DNA from: Tethya wilhelma
Lineage: Eukaryota > Porifera > Demospongiae > Tethyida > Tethyidae
Length of the DNA stretch: 64,000 nucleotides
Assembly: GCA_964030475.1 (NCBI GenBank)
Contig: CAXIPT010000001.1
Span: 15,263,614-15,327,613 of the forward strand
Reading direction: 5' to 3'
Position numbers and translations under genes: made by a program. The notes beneath the pieces were generated by a model. That model was not told the DNA's origin, ran no database searches, and saw only the letters and a program-made list of their open reading frames with translations. Shown here in pieces: positions 22,437 to 33,950 of the stretch. Numbering within the stretch: the stretch's first letter is position 1; each line of letters starts with the position of its first letter.

Positions 22437-25400
22437 TCAAATGTTATCATAAACCTCACTGTACATGTTCTGTGCATCTCTTGTCCTCTGTCTGGTCTCT
22501 ACATCTCCATATGCAGCACACTGTTTCAGTGGGATTTCCTTATCAGTGGGTCTATGTGTGTAACGAGAGATATAACATGCACAATTAGTGATGAATATGA
22601 ATGTGCACAAGATTGAAAGTTAAGTTCATGTTTGTAGGCATACTAATGGTTAACTTACACCCTTGTTATGATAGCTAGTACAAGAGATATGATTGTGTAA
22701 TGTTTGCAATTTTATTTAAAGTTAAACATAACTTAACCCACACTTACTCAACAACATCGTAAACACGACCATCATCATCAGGTAGCTCCTTTTGATGCTG
22801 TACAGCCGTCACAGGAGTTCTGTAAGAGCATATAATATACATAATATTCTATAATGCACATAGTTCACATTTGCTGTAGAGCTCTAATTTGATGAACATA
22901 AAATATACACACAATACCTTTGTCGTCTCCAATAGAAGCACACCAGTGTGAGTACAATCACTAGAACCACAGTGTACACCAGAGCTGTTGCAGAGACTGC
23001 TCCTATCGCCACTCCAACATATTGACAATGACCTCCTTGTGGAACGAAATCATTTTTGCACAACATTACCTTGAGACAAAGTGCCTTAAATAGCATGAGG
23101 CATTTTGCTTCTGATTAGAAGTTATTATGATTATATATAGTTTTTGGCTAAAATTATCACTTCATGAGCACGAATTGGCCTTTCAATCAACTTCTGAAAA
23201 TGATCTTGCACTTGCACTCTGAGATGCATTCTAGTGCCAGATTAGTCAGCAATATGATCGACACCCACGAGATCTGAATTCTGAAGCACAGGATGGAGTC
23301 TCAGTTGAAACTTTTGTAGTAGCTCAATTGCACTGGCTAGCTCTAGCATAGCTTGCTTGGACTGCATGAACTCGTGTGCCCTGGTTCATGGCTTGCAAGA
23401 GAAGCTTCAGTTTTATTTACTTCTATGATCTATTAAAAAGCTGGAGCTGGACAGGTATTGACAAATTATTTGTCTAACAATTCAAGTTGATGAGTGTCAC
23501 TGCACCGTGCTGATTATGCAATTCAGTGAACTACAGTACTTTGCTGTGTGCTCTACTATAAATATTACAGACTCTGCATGAGGCATATCATGCACTATGT
23601 GTACTACTAGTTTATAAGTGACAACATGCAGCCTAAATTGTACACAGTCTAGTAAAAGCTAATAGTTAATCATGTATATACTCACCATAAGGGCTACACG
23701 GAGTGGCTCTGGGTGTACTGTCAGGAGTACTAGTGAGACCAATGGTACCTGTGTGACATTGTATGACAGCATCATTACATAACAACATGAAACTTAGTCT
23801 AGTTACTTATTCATACCAGCAGGCAGTGTAAGGAATCCTCCAGGAACTCTCTCTCCTTCAATATTAAGCTCCTCTCCTTCCAGTCTAGCCACACCCACCA
23901 CACTAAAGGAGTAGGTTGCACCACTGATAAGACCTCCTATTGTTGCAGAGTTTGTTTCTCGTCCTTCCACCTCTATAAAACTATCACTCTGTCTCTTCCT
24001 GCTCTCAGAGAGAGAATGGTACACCCGGTATCCTGTTACCTGGTCAATGTTGAGGGGGGTCCAAGTCACATTCACTGTTGTGACATCAATGCTAGTGACT
24101 TTAACATTGGATACAGGAGCTATATTGAATAGATATATGGCACTGTTAGGATCAATGATGTTAGTGCCAATGAGGTGCATGACCTTACGTGGTGCAGAGA
24201 GGGTACTATCATTGACAGTAACAGTCTCTCCAGGTCCAATGCTAGTGAATGCTCTCACAGTGATAGTGACACTAATCCCAGGTTCCAGAGAAGAGATTGA
24301 GAAGTTCAGTGATGTAGTCATCATGCTATTTGTAGTAGAACCAATAGTGTATGAGACCTCATACTGTGTAATGATCCCATTTGGTCTGTCAGGTGGGGAC
24401 CAGGTTACTTCAAAAGATGTGAACTTAGGAGCAAACATCAAAGATCTGACAGGACCAGGAGCTGATGTAATAACAAAATAATATTGTGTAGTATTTAATA
24501 CATCTTTCTTGGATAACAACAGTCATACATATATTAGTATGAACTCACTGCTCTCAGCTGTTGTGACAGTCAAGGGTGTCTCAGAGAATGATCCAGTACC
24601 ATTGCTATTCACAGCAGCCACTGAAAAGTTGTACTCTGTGAAAGGAATCAAGCCCTCAACTGTGTAAGTCCTTGATGCACCAGAGGATGAGTCAGTGGTG
24701 GTCTGTGAGTCTCTAGATCTAACATATCGTATCACGTAGCCAGTGATGACACCATTTTGATCAAGACAAGGCAATTCATTCCAAGAGAGCTCCACAGAAG
24801 TAGCCAACAAATTTTGTAGAGAGAGACCTGATGGAGCACTAGAGGGAGCTATATGCAGAATAGACAGATTGTACATTTAGGGTATGACAACAACTTAATG
24901 TATACATACAGTAATGGCCTAGCTGGGCCTTCATAAGCTATACAGCCACGGTATACCTACCAGCAGATGGGGTATTTAAGGTAATTGTACCACTTGCTTT
25001 CATTACTGATGTTGGATTAGAACCTCCAAACCTATACGCAACTAACACTCTGACAGTGTAGGTGCTGAACTCTTCAAGTCTATCAATATCTTTTGTACGT
25101 AGTGAGCCATCAGCTGTTGAAGAACCTGCAACATTAGGTGGACAACTTGTACGTGTGTAGGTTATGATAAATTCATCAACAGGCTTATTCCCACTACTAG
25201 AAGACAGTGACCACTCAACTCTTAGAGATGTTGAGGAGAGAACTGAAGAGGAACTCAAGATGACAGGAGTTGGAAGAGCTAGAACAGTTTAAATGGACAA
25301 ATAATGTGCATGAGGATTACACAATTTTACTGACAAAACAAACAACCAAAACAAACTTTAATTTACCTAACACTTCAAAAGTATTACTGGTTGCCCCAGT

Positions 25401-25640
25401 ACTATATAGAAGCAGAGAATTCATTGTAGAAAGAGACACAACAGAGATCTCATGAGTACCAGTAGCAACACCAGATATTGTATGACTGGTTGATGAGGAA
25501 CCAAGGGACCTGGGTAGTAGGTTGTTGGCCAATCATACTAAGACGGTATCCACTAGTAGCACTAGTTACTCCAGTCCAAGTGACTTGGACTAGTCCCTCT
25601 CCAACTTGTGATGCTTGAATATTAGTAGGCGGGTCAGGAA
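22437..25640 (-). CDS. Receptor 3' half: five FN3 domains, stalk, TM helix, YxxV tail
   Basis: Nine minus-strand exons: 25367-25640, 24961-25278, 24549-24848, 24189-24461 and 23817-24119 (FN3 domains), 23686-23748 (Thr/Pro stalk), 22918-23035 (TM), 22748-22819 and 22437-22551 (tail). FN3 hallmarks include P-x-P-P-T-N, V-x-W-x-P-P-x-x-P-N-G-x-I-T-x-Y and Y-x-F-x-V. Ectodomain exons are phase 1-1. The tail carries YDVV, YGDV, YSEV and YDNI and stops at 22437. The first FN3 exon is 274 bp, one more than a multiple of three, and changes frame at a CCC near 25512. This is a sequencing error or a genuine frameshift. No start exon is on this contig. By the 26347/55937 overlap its front half is probably 57668-58531. 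Role inferred: cell-surface receptor signalling through tyrosine phosphorylation. Confidence 0.82.
23097..23685. other. Intron between stalk and TM exons
   Basis: No exon or repeat was recognised. It lies between the stalk exon and the TM exon of the receptor gene. Confidence 0.5.
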
Positions 25641-26346
25641 CTGTGGTAGAAAACATTGCAAATGTAATCAAAATTATGGAATGCATGAAAGTTGCTTGTT
25701 CAGCAATTTACATAGCTATTTTACTTTATACACAAATTTGGGCCACAGGCATGAATAATGCACTGTATTGCAAAGGATTACTATTCTACCATGCAAAACA
25801 AGACAAGAAGTTAGTAGTCAAATACAACATAGCGGGTAAATTTTTTGGGGGCGGGGGGAGGGCGGAGGGATTAAATTGGTGAGTTTAAAACAATTTGCAT
25901 GTACCTTCAATACTCACTAAACTTACCTACCATAGCTACATGTCACAGAACAATATGATCTACAAACTTCAATGACTGTAAATTACAGCCATAGAATAGC
26001 AAAAACCAATGCTGCTAAGCAAGTGTTGCCCCAACTTGACCAGAGTGACAACACGGAGCATCTTTCTTACATGATGGATAAACTATATATGTTGCCGATT
26101 CAACAGTGATTATTGTCAACTTCATTAGTGAGTAGAACTAAATCTCCAGGCATGGTAGCTTAGTGCCAAGGCTCTGCACGGTCCCAGAGAATATTAACTA
26201 CTGCAAAATAGGAATGGAGCTCGAGAGAGCGCTTGAATAACATCATAGAAACTGGACAAATAAAAACTGAGCACTGACCTAAGCCTCGCCGGCTTGCAAA
26301 TCAGTGTCAATTAAGTCATTTTACACCTGTGGCTGGTTACGTAGCG
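25641..26346. other. Sequence upstream of the first FN3 exon, no gene seen
   Basis: It contains a fragment related to the CTATACGGTA foldbacks near 25832 (ATAGCGGGTAAATTTTTTGGG) and a G-rich run. If the contig overlap is right, this is intron between the Ig exon at 57668 and FN3 exon 1. Confidence 0.45.
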
Positions 26347-27502
26347 GTACAATCATACTATGGTCCAAAACTGAGCTCAGCTCAAGCACATCTCTGAGCA
26401 CATCTAGTCCAACTCGACCATGTTTCTAAATAATGCACACTACACATGTGATTGACTCGGATGGGTGCACGGTTTCAAAGCTAAGCGCTCAGAGATGCAC
26501 AAAAGCCTCAGATCTCAGAAACTACAGTGTTTTGCAAGGTTCTACACGACAAATTTCAAGATAATCTCGAATCATGAATTTAAATACCTTCCATTTGACC
26601 CTAGAGCTGCCGTTCTTCACTGAGATAACAAACACAGGCACTGGTACAACTTAACACACAACTAACCTACTAACCTACTATGATAGATACTTCTACACAA
26701 ACTCAACTTCCAACCATTGAGTTGCTTACCTGTCCTAGCAGCTAAGCCAGGGCCAAACTCGTCCCTCTTAGTCTATAGTAGTCTGATAACACACACCGCT
26801 ATACATGGGGCATGATCAATGGGTGCAGTTTCAAAGCAAAGCACTTAGAGAAGCACAAAAGCCTCAAATCTCAGAAACTACAGCATTTCGCAAGATTCTA
26901 CACAACTAATTTCTAGATAATCTCCCTTCATGAATATAAGCACCTTCCACTTAGACTCTAGAGTTGCCGTTCTTCAGATAATCTAGTAGAGACAGACTCA
27001 CAGACAAAATGACTACCATAATCCTCTGCACATGCTACACACATGCTGAGGGTTAATAAATTCCTATATACACAATCTTCCTAACAAAAAAATTTGTTCA
27101 ATCCTTTACTATTTTCCTTTGGCTAAAGATCAGCCAAAAGAACTACCATAAACATGGAAATATTGGCGGTAATTTAATTTGGCGATTTTTGAGACAATCG
27201 CCAAATTGCCAAATCACCAAATTTAATGTACCGCCAATATTTCCACGTTTATGGTATACATAACTAGGCATATACAAAGTATCAAAGATATGGTGTTTCT
27301 ACCAGAGAAACAAATTTGACATCATAATTTTCTGGAGTAGATGAGGGGCCAGGCTGAACAGATGTCAGGCAGAAGAGAACACCCTCCTCTGCCAGCTGCC
27401 AAAGGCAAAGAAGTTGTATATACCTAGAGTGTCTCCATTATTTCCTCTCACCAGACTGTTCTATGCTCTCTATTAGAGAGCAAGGAATGTCTTAGTCTAT
27501 GT
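26347..27502. repeat. 1,156-bp block identical to 55937-57092
   Basis: The offset is constant at 29,590 and I saw no difference in line-by-line comparison. This copy ends at the n at 27503; the other begins right after the n at 55936. It holds two tandem relatives of the CAGAAACTACAG repeat (about 26461-26640 and 26815-27058) and a foldback. Confidence 0.95.
27144..27256. mobile_element. Foldback MITE with TACCATAAAC termini
   Basis: TACCATAAACATGGAAATAT pairs with ATATTTCCACGTTTATGGTA. The inner GGCGATTT / AAATCACC also pairs. The element is 113 bp and present again at 56734-56846 in the duplicate block. Confidence 0.75.
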
Positions 27503-27503
27503 N

Positions 27504-28465
27504 ACAAGTGACCCAATATCAAAGAAACTTAGCATTCTTTGAAAACTGCAGAGCGCAGGCACTTAAAAAAAAATTACCTCCTCTGCCACATAGGTGAGCT
27601 CAAAGTGAGTCTGTACAAGAAAACTTGAATTTGACAGGGCTGTATAAAATCCATTTTTCTTCCCTGGCAGAGAGGCAGTGAGGTATGTGAGCTTGTAGGG
27701 TGTTTGTGTGTCTTGAATATTATGCTGAGTTTTTGACTGGGTGCATGGGAACAGTTTTTGCTATTTACCTGTTAGACATTTTGTGAGAGAATGTGGCTGT
27801 CAAAAGTGTATATATACATAGTACAAAACGGCTTATTTATAATTCTTACAGACTTGATGAGCAGTTTTTTTGTTTTTTTTTCAACAATGTCATACTTTTT
27901 TTTTTGTTCATCTGTTGTCTTTCAAGCCGCCTGGTAGTTGTTCCCTATGAGTGAGTGGCAATGGCAGAAAAATCCGTTTTAGAGAGCTACTTAATTTGAC
28001 CTTCGACCCTTTTGAACAAATAATTAGCCATTTGAGACCAAATCCTTTCGGCTTTGAGATACTATCAAGAGTTTCTTTGAGCCTATGAATATCATTAATG
28101 TTTATTACAAGTGATTCCTGCCCACACAAGAACTTCCAATCTTAATTCACACACACACAAACCAGTGTGGATTATAACGGTCAGTCATCGGCTATTTGCC
28201 GTACAAAAGCAGTTAGTAACCGACCATTTTCAATTTGCTAGGCCATATTGGCCAACCAGAACTTGGCACAAGCCAGCTTAGCCTTGTTTCCAGGCCTAGC
28301 GTTTGCAATTTGCATGCGAGTAAATCAGTGGGCGTGGTTAGAATAACGCACATGGATCCCCCTTTCCAAACAAATCAACTGAGAACATACATTTAGAGGG
28401 AACTCTAAGTTAGAGTCTATTGTCGCAGTGGATCGCTAATATATAATCCACTTGCATGTACTTAC
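27504..28465. other. Spacer downstream of receptor gene B Ig exon
   Basis: No FN3 exon follows the Ig exon of gene B before the n at 27503. A 73-codon minus-strand frame at 27908-28129 has no domain. Nothing else was recognised. Confidence 0.5.
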
Positions 28466-28611
28466 ATGGAATAGTGATTTGCACACTTTGAGGAGTTGGG
28501 GTACGTCTGTTATCAGTAGTAAATGTGATGGTACCACTTGGTCTCCCTCTTGCCATCAGTGTGTTGGTATAGCGAGCATTCTCCAAATCACTCTCGGTAG
28601 TACTAATAACA

Positions 28612-29646
28612 CAAGTAGTAAAAATTTTAAAAAAATAAATAGTGTAGGAATGGGCAGTGCATTAAAAAGTATTGGAACAAGCTTAAGGCATGTCTCAATT
28701 TCGGCACATGACTACTTCATTTTTATTCTTGATCCCTCATGCATATGGATCCTCAGTGTCATAAATCCAATGATGCATGTGCGACAATAGTATCACAGCA
28801 TATTTAAACATTGGTTCAGAGTCCTACTAATCAGTTGGCTATGCTATGGAGTAAACTAAATTATTATAAAACAAACAGGTAACTTAAACTGGACTGCCAG
28901 CCAAGAGTTGGGTATAAAAATGAAGTAGTCATGTGCCGAAATTGAGACATGCCTTAAGCTTGTTCCAATACTTTTTAATGCACTGCCCATTCCTACACTA
29001 TTTATTTTTTTAAAATTTTTACTACTTGTTCATTCACTTTTTTCAACACTACAGTATGGAGACTATTAGAGACTGGTTAGTCCCTACAAAAAGCTTGAGT
29101 AGAGGCTACGTGCACTACTTTATGCTGGAAGAAGCTAATGCGCATGCGCATAATAATGCCACGTGAATAATGACCTTTGAACTCTACCTACAAAGATGGC
29201 TGCATTGTAGTACATGAATTTATATACTAAGTTTCAAAGCTTTCTAGTTTTTGTTTAGGCCTATTTATGATCAAAACGAGTATCAAGGAATGTAGTACCT
29301 ATGAAAAGAACTTACTTTGTGCTGTCAAAGTTGGCTCAACAAATTCTGGTTCTGTGGAAATCCTTTTCAAGTAAGTCAGTTAGGAAGTACGTAAGTACGT
29401 AAGTAAGTAAGTTAGATGAACAAAAATGGCACTATGGTGGCTTCCCACTAGCGCTCTCCACGAGAGCTGTGGAAAGTTTTTGTGAATATTAGGCCTTGCA
29501 TGCAGTTGGTAATCTGTCAGTAAGAGCCTCTGAGCAGCTTTGAAGGTTTAATTTTGTTTGACTAGATTTTTATAGTGACCAACATTTTGTATTGTGTCTA
29601 TGGGACAGTCGGCCCATTCCTACTATACGTACTTCCGTACGTATGA
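28612..29646 (-). mobile_element. Helitron-like element in the Ig exon of gene B
   Basis: This is a complete copy in reverse orientation: TC-end at 29646 preceded by A, and TTG-end at 28612 followed by T. The terminal hairpin arms are at 28613-28725 and about 28915-29030. Host sequence is uninterrupted on either side and has no duplicated bases. Confidence 0.88.
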
Positions 29647-30399
29647 TTTACAGTGCTGCTCAGGATTGTAACTCCATCTCCTGTCCAGCTAACACTACCA
29701 GGAGGTCCTCCATCAGTAGCAACAGTAAGAGTATAGGTTGGAGGCTCAGTCAACAGGGGACTAACAGCTGTCAATCTGACATCTGACAAGTCTATAGTAT
29801 TAATAACACCTCTATTGGGATCATCTGTATATTCAGAGTAATAAATTGTAGCTCGCAGATTTTTTTTAGCACAATACCATTAATGATGGTATTACCACAT
29901 GCCCATACCAGTGTATAGTCCAACATAAATGGTCCTCTCTCCATTGCCATCAGGGACTACAAATCTCCAGACTCCTTCATGAACACAACATTGCCTTAGC
30001 TCTTCTCTTCTCAGCAGACGGAGGATTCGTGAATTATTAGAGAATGTCGCAGTTGCAGATCTCCAAACTTGACCACTACTTGGTGGTTGTACTCTACCAC
30101 CAAATGGAAAGATAATTCTAGGATCTCCTCCAGAACTAGAAAACACAACAGAGAGTGCACCATCTGGATTTGCCTGTATACCCACATCTTCCTTGGCTAG
30201 TGCTTCATGCTCAGGTATAACCTCACCATTGAGGACCAGTGTGAACTCTGAGGGGCGAAAAAAAAATATCTAAGAATTATTGAGCAAATCAATTCCTGGA
30301 ATTCGAAGCTAGGCCACTCAGTCAACCATAATGTACAAAAGATACAGCCTATATTGCACTTCTACTTGAAAGCTAGAATTTGAACTTTGCTTGATGGGG

Positions 30400-30860
30400 G
30401 TCATACATACATTAGCGTATTTTAGGTTGAAATTTTCTTTAGACTAATGGGAACATTTTACGTCAATCCTTTCTTTAGACCTAAAGGGAAAATTTTACGC
30501 CATGCCTTGCGTTATAACAGGGAGATTTTACGCCAAGGACTTTGGTATAAATCTCCCTTGTGAATTATTAGAAAAAGTAAAACATAAAGGGAGCATTTTA
30601 CGGCAACCTCATTATGCTTCATTTAATGAAGGGGCACCCTTGGCATAAAATCTCTCTTTTATGTAAATTCAGCACCATTAAAGGAATCCTTTTACACTAA
30701 CCTCATTTCTAATCATTAAAGGGGTAACGGACCCATGGAGTAAAATCTTTCTCGTATGTGATCACACAAAATATAAAAAGGGGGAATTTTACTCCAAACA
30801 AAGGAATTGGTGTAAAAGAATCCCCTTATGATATTTGGCAACTACAAGGGGAGGATTTTG
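30400..30860. repeat. Cluster of degenerate GGGAGATTTTACGCCAA repeats, both orientations
   Basis: About ten imperfect copies of an AGGGAGATTTTACGCCA-type word or its complement (for example TAAATCTCCCTT and AAAATCTCTCTT) alternate irregularly through 460 bp. A weaker similar patch lies near 50150-50290. Confidence 0.6.
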
Positions 30861-31090
30861 CAAGCTTTTTCTTTGTCTCTATATCTATCTGTCTGTCCAT
30901 GCGTGTGTCATGAAAGTTCATCGAATATACAACCTCAAGCTTAACTTTGATACTATACGTATATTCTTTGCTGGGGGAAATGTAGCTAGACTATTATTAT
31001 AGGAAACTGAACCGCATGCCTACAGAGAGGTAGCTTATACAGTGTTCACTTACCTACAAAAGAACGACAGGCGCTAGTACATATAGTATA

Positions 31091-32000
31091 TAGTAAAAAT
31101 TTCATAAAAATTAGCAGTGTAGGAATGGGCAGTGCTGTAAAAAGGAAGGAAACAAGGCTGGGACTTTAAATTTCGGCACATGACTACTTCATTTTCGTGT
31201 TCTCTATCATAGAATCATGACTAAATTCTGATTCCAATTAAGTCATGGTTTATTTAAATAAATTAGAAGGTATACAGGCAACCTATGTGAGCTTGGAAAA
31301 CCTTGAAAATGAAGTAGTCATGTGCCGAAATTTAAAGTCCCAGCCTTGTTTCCTTCCTTTTTACAGCACTGCCCATTCCTACACTGCTAATTTTTATGAA
31401 ATTTTTACTATACTTGTTTGTTCACTTTTTTCAACACTAAGGTGCTCAATTCCAATGGAGTATAAGCTTTCAGAGACTGGTCAGTCTCTACAAAAAGCAT
31501 GAGCTACTGCTTTCAAGTACACTGGATGCGCATGCGCATTATATGCATGCAAACTACGTGGTCTGTTGACGACCTTTACCTACATTCAAGTACAGTATTT
31601 ATGCCTAGATTTTGTTTGTTAAATAGCTTTTAGGCACCAAACGAGTATAAAAGGACGTAGTTCGGATGAAGTCAAGTTGCACTGTACAGTTAAAGCTGGC
31701 TGAATGCCTTTTGTTTGTCTGGAAATCGCGTTCAAGTTTGTCAGTTAGGAAGGAAGAAAGGAAGGAAGGAAGAAGAAAACAAAATTGCACTGTTCTGGCT
31801 TCCCGCCAGCGCTCTCTCCAGAGTGCTCTAGAAAGTTTCTGTGAGTTTTGTTGATGTATGCAGTTAGAAAACTATCCAAGGGAGGCTTTAATCCATGTCT
31901 GAAGGCTTAGCTGTCATTCTCTGAAAGTTTATGAGCATAAATGTATTGTGTCTATGGGACAGTCGGCCCATTCCTACTATACGTACTACCGTACGTATGA
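31091..32000 (-). mobile_element. Helitron-like element, intronic copy
   Basis: The TC-end at 32000 is preceded by A. The terminal hairpin arms lie at 31091-31200 and about 31305-31412. The 3' tip has drifted into TATA-rich sequence. It includes a TGCGCATGCGCA motif near 31530. Confidence 0.85.
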
Positions 32001-32473
32001 TAGTATAGCTAAGTTACTCAGTGTTTTGAGATCTCTGACTAAGCTCAGCACATTTGACAATTTCAAGCATTCCTTTCAAAATATAACAGCCTGCTTTCTT
32101 TTAAAGAACAAAATGCTTTTTGCAGCCATAAAAGCAATAATTTATAATGTCAGTCTGATTTCAATATTAAGCTAATTCAGTATTAAACTGTCATAAACTC
32201 AATCAGTTGATTGGCCTAGCTAGGAAACTGCATGAATAGCGTAAAACTTAAAGATTATTATACCAATTACTATATAGCTGCTAGCATTGCATGACAAGAT
32301 AATTAGTGTATCAAGCTAGATTTTACTTCCCATTGTTAATCTGATCCATTACTGTGTCTGATTTTTTAAATATTAATTTTTACAAACATTGCATTGCTTG
32401 TTCGTTGTGTATGGTTTTCTTCCAGTGCATAGGCTATGATATATCTTGGTTCCCTTATTATCAACTGCCAGCT

Positions 32474-32532
32474 GCCCAATGTATGGTGTACGTACATAGG
32501 CAGTGCCTATGTACGTACACCATACATTGGGC
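32474..32532. repeat. 59-bp perfect palindrome
   Basis: GCCCAATGTATGGTGTACGT... reads identically on both strands around a central G, with 29 paired bases per arm. It lies in intron 1 of receptor gene B. Confidence 0.85.
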
Positions 32533-33284
32533 CGCACAATTTGATGTTGTGAAACGCAAAAAACTTACCTCAGTACATTATAAGATTGTTTGGGTACCAT
32601 GTATTCATGGTTCACCTATATGAAGTTCAAACTTGATAGTACTCAGAAAATTCTATGTGCATGCATGGGGCTAGTTAGATTTCTTAATAATAATTATTGC
32701 GGATACTACTTTTATTTATACGATTTTGAAAGTTCTAAAATTAAGAGCCATTTTAGCATTATAATACTTACATGCATCATATATCATGCATTTAAAGATC
32801 CTGACATTCTGCGGCTTCATATGCATGATGAGGGATTAAGTTTAAAAGTTTTGAACCTTCACCCTGTACTGATAGTAAGTCTTTTTCACTCAACAACTGC
32901 ATGGCAGCAATAGAGTGTATGCAGATGGTCTAGCTGTTCATTTTTGCTAAGTAGCCGGTAGTCCGTATACTTTCTATTGATTTTGTATTGCCAGATTATA
33001 ACTGTATCTGGATTTTTACGGCACTCAGCGGCACGGGACTAGAATGCCGGCTCCATTGACTACCATAATATATTTAGTATACGACCCGGCTCTCTAAACA
33101 CTGCCTAAAATTAACTGCTAGCTTTTAATATGATCTACATAATTTATTATGTAAATTTTGAGTCATACCGTGACAATTTGACAAACAGGGACTCATTGCA
33201 TATGGGTGTACCTGGAAGTGGAACTTGAGCAAGTAGTAATCTGCACTGCAGAAACAGCAAAACAATCACACAAGAATAGCCCAT

Positions 33285-33500
33285 GATTAGCCTCATTCAC
33301 AGGCTCTCACTTTTGACCTTACCACTATTATTATATATAAGACGAAGAAGGGCAATCCGCGACGCGGTACACAGACCGCAAAGACGAGAAAGGCAATCCG
33401 CGACGCGCCGCGATCACGCCGCGCCATGCTGCCTAGCTCGTGGATATCCGGATCCCGGATCGGATCGGATCCTCTGTAGCTGTCCGGATCCAGAGGAGGT
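33285..33500. promoter_or_regulatory. GC-rich region upstream of receptor gene B
   Basis: It contains a direct repeat of GGCAATCCGCGACGCG (near 33351 and 33391), GCGCCGCGATCACGCCGCGCC-like sequence and clustered GGATCC/GGATCGGATC words, in an otherwise AT-rich neighbourhood. It immediately precedes the start codon of gene B. A promoter or CpG-island role is inferred. Confidence 0.4.
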
Positions 33501-33950
33501 ACGACACTCGAGTGTCAATCAGAGTCAACCAGTATCATTAATACTGGAAATCAAAGTTGACGACCATTTTCCAGTTAGACAAGTGTGCGTTTTTTGGAAT
33601 CCAAATATTTGCTGCTCTGATTCGCTGCCTGCCTGTTTTACCTGAAGATTTCTGGTTGTGCTGAAGTCTCTGTAAGCAGTTACTGGTACCTTGCAGTCTT
33701 AAATATTTAGGGGGTGAATAGACTACTTTGTTACATAGTTGTCATTATAAGAAGATGAGCAAAGCAAGTAAATTTTGTCACAGTAAGATACAGCTAGCTC
33801 TAGCCTCCTGAGATGCTTCACTTTACAGATAGCAAAGATTATAGCATAAGCTATAATATCCATGCTGATAGTGTACAGGTAACTACCATATACACACAAA
33901 CTCAACTGTGATGTAGAATTATGAAAAAATGAGAACAAACAAGGGGAAAA

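Larger units (their letters stand above)
19131..23096 (-). repeat. Inverted duplicated block, copy 2
   Basis: This is the reverse-complement partner of 4350-7028. It carries the last three receptor exons (22437-23035) and 3' flank. It contains an extra 2.3 kb insertion at 19505-21785 that is absent from copy 1 at about 6655. Confidence 0.88.
30248..33211. other. Intron 1 of receptor gene B, repeat-filled
   Basis: It holds the TTTTAC motif cluster (30400-30860), a Helitron-like element (31091-32000) and a 59-bp perfect palindrome (32474-32532). No further exon was recognised. Confidence 0.6.
28466..33284 (-). pseudogene. Receptor gene B, Ig exon split by a transposon
   Basis: Exons are 33212-33284 (signal peptide M-G-Y-S-C-V-I-V-L-L...L-A-Q-V-P), 29909-30247 (module of 113 residues) and 28466-29824 (Ig-like, interrupted). 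The module has G-G-D-P-R-I-I-F-P, R-Q-C-C-V-H-E-G-V-W-R-F and E-R-T-I-Y-V-G-L-Y. The Ig exon is broken between T-V-N and V-I-S by the element at 28612-29646. Removing those 1,035 bases leaves 324 bp, exactly the length of the gene A Ig exon, and restores the frame. Unless the element is spliced out, this allele cannot make a normal Ig domain. FN3 and TM exons are not on this contig. Confidence 0.78.

Noticed and set aside
24047..24481. 144-codon plus-strand frame
   Set aside because: It is the antisense shadow of FN3 exons that are supported by domain motifs and splice phases on the minus strand.
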